Below, piece by piece: positions 1 to 7,425 of a DNA stretch of 64,000 nucleotides. The notes beneath the pieces were generated by a model. It did not search any database. It saw only the letters and a list, made by a program, of their open reading frames with translations, and had not been told where the DNA came from. How positions within the stretch are numbered: the first letter of the stretch is position 1; every line of letters starts with the position of its first letter. The position numbers and the translations under genes were made by a program. The DNA is taken from assembly GCA_016187945.1 (NCBI GenBank), contig JACPIT010000003.1, positions 62,001 through 126,000 on the forward strand, read 5' to 3'. The stretch is from Opitutia bacterium. GTDB taxonomy: Bacteria; Verrucomicrobiota; Verrucomicrobiia; Opitutales; Opitutaceae.

Positions 1-1508
1 CCTCGATTCGGGCGCGGTTGCTGGTGTGGATCGGACTGCTCGTCGGAGCGATGTTGCTCGGATTCGGCTTCACCGCGTTCCAACTCTTCCGCGCGAACGA
101 GCTGAAGCGCATCGACGCGGAACTCGAGCCACGCGTCGCCGCGATCGCGCAAACCTTCCGCGGCGCGCCGCCCCCCGGAGGATTCGGTCCGGGACCACAC
201 CGCACCAACAGCGGCCCGACGGCCGATCGCGGCCCCGGCTTCGATGGCGACGGCCCGCCGCCCGAACCGCCGGAGTTCAGCCGCCCGGCGAACGACACGC
301 GCGGCGGCAAAGCTCCGCCGCCGCAACCGGGCGCGCGCGAGATTCGCTTCGGCGCGGCGATCGCGGCGCTGTTCGATGAATCGGCGGCCGACGGATTTTT
401 CTATGCGATGTGGAAGCGTGAGAGCGGTCTCGTCAAACACTCCGCCAACGCGCCGGCGCGCCTCGCGCAGCCACTCGCGGGCGGCACGCAGCCGGGCATC
501 AAATACCTGACCGCGGACGGCGCGCGCCTCGCCTACTACTACACCGAGCGCGGCGACTGCGCCCTCGTGGGCGTGAGCCTCGCTGCGGTCGCACGCGCGG
601 AGCGCAGCTTCGTGTGGTGGCTCGGCGGGGCTGGCGCGCTCGTGCTCGGCGTCGGCCTCGGCGGCGGCGGGTGGCTCGTCACGCGCGCGCTGCGTCCGAT
701 CGGCGAGATCGGCGCCGCGGCGCGCCGCATCGCCGCCGGCAATCTCCACGAGCGCATCCAGCCGAGCGATCGCGACAGCGAACTCGGCCAACTCGCCGAC
801 GTGCTGAACAACACCTTCGCGCGTCTCGAAACGTCGTTTGCCGAGCAGCGACAGTTCACCGCCGACGCTTCGCACGAGGTGCGCACGCCGCTGACGGTGA
901 TCATCTCCGAAGCGCAGGCGTCGCTCGCGCGCCCGCGCACCGGGCAGGAATACCGCGAGACGCTCGAAGTCTGCCTCGAAGCCGCCCAGGACATGCGCCG
1001 GCTCGCGGAATCGCTCCTCGATCTCGCCCGCCTCGATTCCGGCCAGGAAGCGAACCGCCGCAGCGCGTGCGATCTCGCCGAGATCGCGGATGGCTGCGTC
1101 GCGCTGGTCCGGCCGCTGGCCGAAGCGCGCAGCGTCACCATCGCCGCCGAACTCGCGTCCGCTCCGCTCACCGGCGATCCGGCGCGCTTGCGCCAGGTGC
1201 TGGTCAACCTCCTCGACAATGCGATTTACTACAACTACGAGCGCGGCGCGGTCACGGTGCGCACGCGGCGGGAGGACGGCGTCGCGGTTGTCGAAGTCGC
1301 GGACACGGGCTCCGGCATCGCACCCGACGACGTGCCGCACATCTTCCAGCGCTTCTATCGCGCGAACCGCGCCCGCACGCAGACGGAACGCCGCGCCGGC
1401 CTCGGCCTCGCGATCGTGCACTCGATCGTCGAAGCGCACGGCGGCACAATCGCCGTGAAAAGTCAGCTCGGTCTGGGCACGACGTTCACGGTGCGCCTGC
1501 CGGTTTGA
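1..1508 (+). CDS. Sensor histidine kinase, 5' end outside the window
   Basis: Inner-membrane sensor kinase of a two-component system. The frame stays open to the window edge and reads SIRARLLVWIGLL, a typical kinase N-terminus, so the start lies upstream and the TTG at 18 is not a convincing start. Counting from 18: a first membrane segment (residues about 1-25), a periplasmic region with a Pro/Gly-rich stretch (about 50-105), a second membrane segment (about 200-220), HAMP, a HisKA box DASHEVRTPL with the phospho-accepting His at about residue 286, and HATPase_c with N box NLLDNAIYY and G boxes DTGSGIAP and GLGLAI. The partner regulator is probably just upstream, out of view. The ligand cannot be read from the sequence. 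It ends two bases before a palindromic repeat element. Confidence 0.9.
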   Translation, partial: SIRARLLVWIGLLVGAMLLGFGFTAFQLFRANELKRIDAELEPRVAAIAQTFRGAPPPGGFGPGPHRTNSGPTADRGPGFDGDGPPPEPPEFSRPANDTRGGKAPPPQPGAREIRFGAAIAALFDESAADGFFYAMWKRESGLVKHSANAPARLAQPLAGGTQPGIKYLTADGARLAYYYTERGDCALVGVSLAAVARAERSFVWWLGGAGALVLGVGLGGGGWLVTRALRPIGEIGAAARRIAAGNLHERIQPSDRDSELGQLADVLNNTFARLETSFAEQRQFTADASHEVRTPLTVIISEAQASLARPRTGQEYRETLEVCLEAAQDMRRLAESLLDLARLDSGQEANRRSACDLAEIADGCVALVRPLAEARSVTIAAELASAPLTGDPARLRQVLVNLLDNAIYYNYERGAVTVRTRREDGVAVVEVADTGSGIAPDDVPHIFQRFYRANRARTQTERRAGLGLAIVHSIVEAHGGTIAVKSQLGLGTTFTVRLPV

Positions 1509-1509
1509 T

Positions 1510-1681
1510 CCTAAATTCCGCAGAAAACTCTCCACGGATTACACCGATTACGCGGATGGAATTATTTCAGGAAAACTTTTTCTCCATTTTCGTTCGCCTG
1601 CGGGTGAAGCGGCTCCGCTGCCGAAGTCTTGAACTATCCGTGCCCTCCGTGAAATCCGTGGTTTCAACTGCTGATTTTAGG
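1510..1681. repeat. Palindromic interspersed repeat, CCTAAATT family, copy 1
   Basis: A 172-bp element whose ends are inverted: CCTAAATTCCGCAG at the left and CTGCTGATTTTAGG at the right. Inside lies a second inverted pair, CCACGGAT and ATCCGTGG. A related copy with the same terminal design is at 14954-15122. It has no transposase, so it looks like a MITE-like or REP-like element. Its right part is read through by the small minus-strand gene that ends at 1567. Confidence 0.65.
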
Positions 1682-1833
1682 TTGATCGGCGGCGCTCGCC
1701 GGCGTCTTTTGCCCGGCGCGACGAGCCACACCGCCAACGCGAGCACGATGACCGCCGCCAGCACGCAGGCGATGCCCGCCAGCACGAGCAGCGCGCAAGG
1801 CTCGATCCATCGGTCGAGTTCGAGCGGCGACAT
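1567..1833 (-). CDS. Small single-pass membrane protein, last gene of the SPFH/ATPase unit
   Basis: An 88-residue ORF starting at ATG 1833, five bases after the stop of the P-type ATPase gene, so probably cotranscribed. Residues about 13-40 (CALLVLAGIACVLAAVIVLA and on) form one hydrophobic helix, followed by a basic stretch GKRRRR, which predicts a cytoplasmic C-terminus. Residues from about 51 onward are encoded by the palindromic repeat at 1510-1681, so the native C-terminus may have been replaced by the repeat. Small membrane subunits do accompany some P1B ATPases (FixS/CcoS next to FixI), but I see no sequence motif that proves that relationship. Function unknown. Confidence 0.5.
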   Translation of the reverse strand: MSPLELDRWIEPCALLVLAGIACVLAAVIVLALAVWLVAPGKRRRRAPPINLKSAVETTDFTEGTDSSRLRQRSRFTRRRTKMEKKFS

Positions 1834-1838
1834 CCGAT

Positions 1839-3797
1839 TCAGGGGACGCCCGCCGCGGCGGTGTCGAAGCGCAGCAGGCGCGCGCTGTTGAAGATGACGA
1901 AAAACGCGCTGAATTCGTGCAACACCGCCGCGACAATCGGGCTCACGACGCCGAGCGCGGAGAGCAGCACGAAGAGCCCGATGAAGCCGCATCCGCAGAG
2001 GAGATTCTGGTTGATGAGACGCAACGTGCGGTCGCTCAGCTCGAGGAAACGCGGCAGATGCCGCAGATCGCTGCCCATCAGTGCGACATCGGCGGTCTTC
2101 ACCGCGACATCGCTGCCGAGCGCGCCCATCGCGACGCCGAGATCGCCGGCGGCGAGCGCGGGCGCGTCGTTCACGCCATCGCCGATCACGAGCACGCGCC
2201 GGCCGGCGGCCTTGAGTTCGCGGACAACGGCGAGTTTCCGTTCGGGCAGGCAGGACGCTTCATAGCGGGTGATGCCGGCCGCGCGCGCGATCGTCGCAGC
2301 CGTGGCGGCGTTGTCGCCGGTCAGCATCACGAACTCCGTGACGCCGAGTCGCCGCAACGCGGCGAGCGCGGCGAGCGCTTCCGGCCGCAGGCTGTCGGCG
2401 AGCAGGATGGTGCCGACGAGCCGGCCCTTGCGCGCGACAAACAGCGCCGACGTGGAAGAGTCGGGGGTGGATTCCTCCTCCGCGTCGACGCCGTGCTCGT
2501 GCAGCCAACCACGCCGGCCGACGAGCAAATCGCCCCCGCGCACGCCGCGTCCGGCGGATTCGTGCAGCGTTTCCACCGGAGCAAACTCGATGTCGCGAGC
2601 GAACGCCGCTGCGACGACTGCGCGCGCCACCGGATGGGTCGAACGCGCTTCGAGGCTCGCAGCGAGGCGGAGCAGTTCATCCTCGGAAATTCCGGCCGCC
2701 GGTCGCAGCGCGACGACCCGCAGGCAGCCGGTCGTCAGCGTGCCAGTTTTGTCGAACACGACGGTGTCGATCCCGCGCGCCGTCTCGAAATGCGCGGAGC
2801 CTTTCACGAGCACGCCGAGACGCGACGCGACCGCGAGCGCCGCCACCATCGCCGAAGGCGAGGCGAGCACGAACGCGCACGGTGTCGCGACGATGATGAC
2901 CGAGATCGCACGCGCGGCGTCGCCGGTGAAAAACAGCACGAGGCCCGCGAGGATCAGCACGAGCGGCAGGTAGTAGCGCGTATAGCGGTCGATCAGCCGC
3001 ATCACCGGAGCGCGGGAACTCTTCGCCTCCTCGACGATGTCGGTCACACGGCCGATCACCGTGTCGCGTCCGGTGCGGCGCACGAGCAGCGTGACCGCGC
3101 CGGTGAGATTCGTCGTGCCGGCATAGACCTCGGAGCCTGGTCCGGCCTCGACCGGCAGCGACTCGCCTGTGATCGACGCCTGATCGATCGTCGTGCGGCC
3201 GGCCACGATCGCGCCGTCCGCCGGCACGGTGTCGCCGGGGAAAAGCGCGACGCGATCGCCGACGCGCAGCTCGCCGGCGTCCACAAGTTCGCCCTCGGCC
3301 GGCCCGTGCGCAACGGCGGCGGACACGGAAAGCTGCTCCGCGGTCGGCGGCGGCAGGCGTCGGGCTTTCACGCGCGAGAGACGCAGCAGCGAGTTGACCG
3401 CCTCCTCCACGCCGACCGTGGTGTGCTCTTCGAGCATTTGTCCGACGATCAGGATCGCCGCGACGATGGTGCCGGTCGCGTATTCACCGGTGGCAAAACA
3501 CGCCAGCACGGCGAGCGCGACGAACTGATCCATGTAGTATTTCGTCGCCTCGAACCCGTCGGCTTTGAGCGAGGCGAGGCTGTCGAACAGAACCGGCAGC
3601 GCCGCGAGGGCGAGCCCCGCCATCGCCCAGAGGGAAAACACGTCGCGGTGATCCGGGCGCAGCCAACTGGCGGCGTGGCTGAGCGCGAGGAACACGAGGC
3701 CGACCGCGACCAGCGCGAGGCGCAAATGGCGCGCAGAGAAACGCGGCGTGGCTGAAGCGCCGGCCTGATCGGCGGGAGATGCACTCGCTGGATTCAT
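1839..3797 (-). CDS. P1B-type (heavy-metal) cation-transporting ATPase
   Basis: A 652-residue inner-membrane metal pump. Several N-terminal helices are followed by the actuator motif TGES, the phosphorylation motif DKTGTLT, the P1B histidine motif as THPVAR, and the hinge GDGVNDAPAL. There is no N-terminal HMA metal-binding domain. The intramembrane metal site reads ATPCAFVLASP, giving TPC instead of CPC/CPH/SPC. The usual YN motif of the next helix is replaced by LLCGCGFIG, and the last helix carries HEFSAFFVIFN. Metal specificity therefore cannot be assigned to a standard P1B subgroup. The ATG at 3797 overlaps the stop of the HflK-like gene by 4 bp (ATGA), which argues for translational coupling. 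The same frame is open further upstream, but that part is a shadow of the HflK-like gene. Confidence 0.88.
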   Translation of the reverse strand: MNPASASPADQAGASATPRFSARHLRLALVAVGLVFLALSHAASWLRPDHRDVFSLWAMAGLALAALPVLFDSLASLKADGFEATKYYMDQFVALAVLACFATGEYATGTIVAAILIVGQMLEEHTTVGVEEAVNSLLRLSRVKARRLPPPTAEQLSVSAAVAHGPAEGELVDAGELRVGDRVALFPGDTVPADGAIVAGRTTIDQASITGESLPVEAGPGSEVYAGTTNLTGAVTLLVRRTGRDTVIGRVTDIVEEAKSSRAPVMRLIDRYTRYYLPLVLILAGLVLFFTGDAARAISVIIVATPCAFVLASPSAMVAALAVASRLGVLVKGSAHFETARGIDTVVFDKTGTLTTGCLRVVALRPAAGISEDELLRLAASLEARSTHPVARAVVAAAFARDIEFAPVETLHESAGRGVRGGDLLVGRRGWLHEHGVDAEEESTPDSSTSALFVARKGRLVGTILLADSLRPEALAALAALRRLGVTEFVMLTGDNAATAATIARAAGITRYEASCLPERKLAVVRELKAAGRRVLVIGDGVNDAPALAAGDLGVAMGALGSDVAVKTADVALMGSDLRHLPRFLELSDRTLRLINQNLLCGCGFIGLFVLLSALGVVSPIVAAVLHEFSAFFVIFNSARLLRFDTAAAGVP

Positions 3798-4813
3798 GGG
3801 TTTTCCGGGAGGCGCAGGGTGAGCCGGTCGCCGGCGGGGAGCACGGCGCGGGTCTTCACGCGGGCGAGCACGTCGCGCAGCGCATCGGCGCGCAGGTGCT
3901 CGACGACGAGCGCGGGCGCGTCGCGATACGCGGGCAGTAGCGCGACGAACGATGCGGCCTCCGCCTGCGCGCGGGCGGCGAGGCGTTGCGCGTCGGCATC
4001 GGCTTCGTGGCGGCGGCGGTAGGCTTCGCTCTGCGCCAGCGGCAGGGTTTGCGCGCGCTCGGTGCGCGCGTTTTCGACGAGAGTGCGCGCTTCGACCTGT
4101 GCGCTCGTCACCTCGGCGAAGGCCGCGGCGGCGGCTGTCGGCGGCGTGAGTTGCGTGACGTCGAACGAGAGCAACTCGACGCCGAGGCCGAGCCGATCGG
4201 AGCGGCGCTGGATTTCTTCGCGCACGCGCTGGCGAAAAGCTTCGAGACCCGGACCGAGCGCGTGGTCGATCGCCATCGTTGCGAGGGTCTGCGTCGCGGC
4301 GTCGAGGGCCGCGGCTTCGAGGAGAAGCGCGGCGGTTTCGGTGGTCGCCGCCTTCGCCGAGGCGAGCGGATCGGCGATGCGATAACGAAGACTGAAGCGC
4401 CCGCGCACGAGATTGGCGTCGCCGGTCAGCGTGTAGCCGTCGAAGACGGGATGCAGACCTTTCAGCGTGGCGCCGGGCTTCGTCGGTGCGGCCTCTTCCT
4501 CGGGGCTCCACGCGTGCAGCGCGAGTTCCTGCTGCGTGCGCACGGGGATTTTCACGACGCGATCGAACGGCGCCGGCAGAGCGAAAACGAGTCCCGGCGC
4601 GCGCACGCCGGGCTGAAGCGCACCGAGGCGGTAGACTAGGGCGACTTCGTGCGGCGCGACGCGCGTGAGGCCCGAGCCGAGGTAGAGCGCCACGAGGCCG
4701 GCGATGAGCCAGCGCAGAAGTGCGAGCGTCTGCGTGAACGCTCCGAGCAGCGCGTGGCCGGTGTCGGCTCGCGCGCCGTCGGTCGCGGCGGAAACAGTAG
4801 CGTCGTCGTTCAT
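3794..4813 (-). CDS. SPFH/Band 7 protein, HflK-like
   Basis: A 339-residue membrane-anchored SPFH protein. One N-terminal membrane helix (residues about 32-50) is followed by the Band 7 domain, with HEVALVYRLGALQPGVRAPG near its start and a family-typical RYRIADP segment. An Ala/Glu/Arg-rich stretch at about 230-290 is predicted coiled coil. HflK and HflC homologues form large cage-like hetero-oligomers around membrane proteases such as FtsH. No FtsH gene is nearby; the neighbours are an HflC-like gene (4-bp overlap), a P1B ATPase (4-bp overlap) and a third SPFH protein. This suggests a dedicated second SPFH complex and not the housekeeping HflKC. The symbol hflK is withheld for that reason. 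Confidence 0.82.
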   Translation of the reverse strand: MNDDATVSAATDGARADTGHALLGAFTQTLALLRWLIAGLVALYLGSGLTRVAPHEVALVYRLGALQPGVRAPGLVFALPAPFDRVVKIPVRTQQELALHAWSPEEEAAPTKPGATLKGLHPVFDGYTLTGDANLVRGRFSLRYRIADPLASAKAATTETAALLLEAAALDAATQTLATMAIDHALGPGLEAFRQRVREEIQRRSDRLGLGVELLSFDVTQLTPPTAAAAAFAEVTSAQVEARTLVENARTERAQTLPLAQSEAYRRRHEADADAQRLAARAQAEAASFVALLPAYRDAPALVVEHLRADALRDVLARVKTRAVLPAGDRLTLRLPENP

Positions 4814-5712
4814 GGGTTCGGCGTCGCGGCGGGGCTCTGCAACGCGGTGAACGGCGGCGTTGCGGTGTCGAGCACGAGCGTGGTGTTTTCCGTTACGCTC
4901 GCGCGCAGCGCTTCGAGTTCGCGCGTGAGTCGATAAAGATCGGGCGCCTGCGCGTGCGCGGCGGCGTAGGTGCGTGCGGCTTCGGCTTCGGCGCGGCCGC
5001 GGGTTTCCTCGGCGTAGCGCTGGGCGTCGGCGAGCAGCACGGTTTTTTCGGTATCGGCCTGCGTGCGGATTTCGGCGGCTTCGCGCCGGCCTTCGGCGCG
5101 GTAACGCGCGGCGTGCTGGGCGCGCTCGGCGCGCATGCGCTCGAAGACGAAGACCGTGTTCGCCTCGGGGAGCGCGATGCGGCGCAGGCCGACTTCCTCG
5201 ATCGCGATGCCGAAGGCGGCGAGCGCTTGCGGGCGGACGACTTCGCCCAGCTCTTTTTCAAGCGCCGGCAGTTTCACGCGCGCGGCGTCGGCATTCACGA
5301 GTTCGGCGAAATCGACTCGGCCGAGCAGCGTGTTGCGCGCGCTCGTGGCGAGGCTGTCGAGCTTGGCGGCGACGGCGTCGGGTGTGCCGGTGGATTGGAG
5401 GAACTTCAGCGGGTCGGCGATGCGCCACGCGAGATAGAGCGGCACGATGACGTTGCGTTTGTCGCGCGTGAGCGCCTCGGAGATGCGCGTCTCCTGAAAC
5501 GCGAGGCGCGTGTCGAAACGGTTGACCGTGTCGATCGGCCACGGCCACTTGCCATGCAGGCCCGGCGCGACGATCGTCGCCACCGGCGAACCGAAGCGCG
5601 TGAGCACGACGGCCTCGTGGCTGGCGACCTGGAAGCTGCACAGCGTGAATCCGAGCGCGGCGGCGACGGCGAGTGCGATGAGGACGCGAAAGAGAAGTTG
5701 GAGACGGGACAT
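4810..5712 (-). CDS. SPFH/Band 7 protein, HflC-like
   Basis: A 300-residue protein with one N-terminal membrane helix (about residues 7-25) and then the HflC-type start EAVVLTRFGSP, GLHGKWPWPIDTV and RRIALPEANTVFVFERMRAE, the last of these typical of HflC. A long charged helix at about 195-255 (RREAAEIRTQADTEKTVLL) is predicted coiled coil. It sits six bases after the stop of the large SPFH gene and overlaps the HflK-like gene by 4 bp. Expected to build a hetero-oligomeric membrane ring with its SPFH neighbours. Substrate and partner protease are unknown. Confidence 0.83.
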   Translation of the reverse strand: MSRLQLLFRVLIALAVAAALGFTLCSFQVASHEAVVLTRFGSPVATIVAPGLHGKWPWPIDTVNRFDTRLAFQETRISEALTRDKRNVIVPLYLAWRIADPLKFLQSTGTPDAVAAKLDSLATSARNTLLGRVDFAELVNADAARVKLPALEKELGEVVRPQALAAFGIAIEEVGLRRIALPEANTVFVFERMRAERAQHAARYRAEGRREAAEIRTQADTEKTVLLADAQRYAEETRGRAEAEAARTYAAAHAQAPDLYRLTRELEALRASVTENTTLVLDTATPPFTALQSPAATPNP

Positions 5713-5718
5713 GGCGGA

Positions 5719-7425
5719 TCAGGGTTTGGGCTCGAGCGAGGCGGCGGGCGCGGCGGCGGAGTCGAATCCGAGGAGAAGAGTGCGCCTCGCGGCTCCGGCG
5801 GGCACGAGGTGCAGCGCCCGCGCGCGAGCGAATGCGGTCTCGGTAGCCTCGGCACGGAGGCGGAAGGCGAAAAGCGTGCGGTGTTCGCGCCAGGTGTCGA
5901 GCGGAGCGAGGAAGCGCACGGTCTCGCCGGCGGCTTGCGCACGGCGCGCGATGGCGGCGGCGTCGGCGGCGGCGCGAAGGCGGGTCGCTTCGGTGCGTGC
6001 GGCGCCGAGCGTGTCGATCGCATGGCGGCGCGCCTCGTCGACGAGTGCGCTCCGCTCCTCCTCGGCGCTCACGACGTCCTGATACGCCGGAGCGACCGGC
6101 ACGGGCGGGTGCACGTCCTTGAGGCCGACGAAGACGATTTCCAATCCGAACCCGAGGCGGTCGCTGGCGGCTTGGAGACGCGCGTGGAGCTGCGCGGCGA
6201 GGGCGGCGCGCTCGGTGGTCATGAGCGAGAACGCGTCGTGCTCGGCGGCGAGGTCGATCAAGGCGCGCGAGCCGAGCGCGGTGAGCGCAGCGGCGGGATC
6301 GCTCGTGCGACGCAGGCTGGCGACGGCGTCGCGCACGCGGAAATGGATCGGCACGTTGACCGTGAGGAGTTCCTGGCCGTTGCCGACGAGGAGATTTTGT
6401 TCGCCCTCGAAATGCTTCTCCGCCCACAGCACCGGCCCGGCGAGATCGCGCTCGAAGCCGAGCGAAATCTCCCGCACGCGGGTCGGCACGGCGACGATGC
6501 GGCCCCATGGCCACGGCGCGTGGAAATGCAGCCCCGGCGGCAGCGCCTGCGGCTGAAATGCGCCGTTGACGATGGCGACGCCGGCGGCGTCCACCGGCAC
6601 GCGCGTCACCGCGGTGGAGAGCCACAGCCCGACGAGAAACAGCAGCGCGAGCGGCGCGGCGGCGGCGCGGGCGAGCTGCCACAGCCACGCGTCGGCGAGC
6701 CGCAGGCCGAAGTTTCGCTCGAGCGACGCGACGAGCGAGCGGAACGGCCCCGCCTCGCCGAACAGCGCCGGCAGCAGCACGCTGTCGCCGAATGCCGCCG
6801 GCGAGGCGGCGCGGAGTTGCGGCGGCTGGTAGAAGCGGAACAGCGCGCGCAGCGCCGCCTCGACGCCGAGCACGAGCACGACGCCGACGAACGCCCGCTC
6901 GGCGACGCCGATCCACGCCAGGCGAAAATAGAGCCAGGCCAGCAGCGCGCCGACGAGCACGGCGGCCGCGGCGCCGACGAGCCGGCCGAGCGGCGCGAGG
7001 CGCGCGAGCGCGGTGTGCGAGGTCTCGCGCAGCGCGTGGCTTGAGTAGGAGGCGAGGAAATAGCCGGCAAAGGTCACGACCGCGAACAGCGCCGCCGCGA
7101 GTTGCAGGCGGGCAGTCGTGGCGCCGAGCGCGAAGCCTGTGCGCGGCCACCACAGCCACCCGAGCACGGCGACGGCGAACGCGGCGACGAGCGCGGGACG
7201 GAGTTTCCAAGGCAGACGACGGGGCAGCGCGGCGGGGAGCGCGACGACCGCGGCCCACAGCGGCACCAGCGCGAACGCGCGGAAGACGCCGAGACCGGTG
7301 TCGCGCGCGAGCCAGGCGGCGAGCACGGCGACGCTGCCGAAGAGCGCGCTCCAGACAATCACCGCGGGATGGCGGATCTCGAGCGGCACGGCGGTGGCGG
7401 CGGTGATGGGCGAACAGTCGCTCAC
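5719..7425 (-). CDS. Multi-pass membrane protein fused to an SPFH/Band 7 domain
   Basis: A 568-residue protein. The N-terminal half (about residues 15-260) holds several hydrophobic helices, for example AVIVWSALFGSVAVLAAWLA, and the C-terminal half is a Band 7 domain (GVAIVNGAFQPQALPPGLHF, then RVREISLGFERDL and VNVPIHFRVRD) with an Ala/Arg/Glu coiled-coil tail. The start is placed at GTG 7425, which overlaps the stop of the SUMF1 gene (GTGA). The open frame continues upstream to 8550, but that part is a shadow of the SUMF1 gene. A Band 7 domain on a polytopic anchor is a less common architecture than the single-helix HflK/HflC type and may be the scaffold subunit of this complex. Confidence 0.8.
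   Translation of the reverse strand: MSDCSPITAATAVPLEIRHPAVIVWSALFGSVAVLAAWLARDTGLGVFRAFALVPLWAAVVALPAALPRRLPWKLRPALVAAFAVAVLGWLWWPRTGFALGATTARLQLAAALFAVVTFAGYFLASYSSHALRETSHTALARLAPLGRLVGAAAAVLVGALLAWLYFRLAWIGVAERAFVGVVLVLGVEAALRALFRFYQPPQLRAASPAAFGDSVLLPALFGEAGPFRSLVASLERNFGLRLADAWLWQLARAAAAPLALLFLVGLWLSTAVTRVPVDAAGVAIVNGAFQPQALPPGLHFHAPWPWGRIVAVPTRVREISLGFERDLAGPVLWAEKHFEGEQNLLVGNGQELLTVNVPIHFRVRDAVASLRRTSDPAAALTALGSRALIDLAAEHDAFSLMTTERAALAAQLHARLQAASDRLGFGLEIVFVGLKDVHPPVPVAPAYQDVVSAEEERSALVDEARRHAIDTLGAARTEATRLRAAADAAAIARRAQAAGETVRFLAPLDTWREHRTLFAFRLRAEATETAFARARALHLVPAGAARRTLLLGFDSAAAPAASLEPKP

Noticed and set aside
3798-4511. N-terminal extension of the P1B ATPase, considered as a missing HMA domain
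   Set aside because: No CxxC or HMA fold motif; the sequence is the shadow of the HflK-like gene. ATG 3797 in an ATGA overlap is the natural start.
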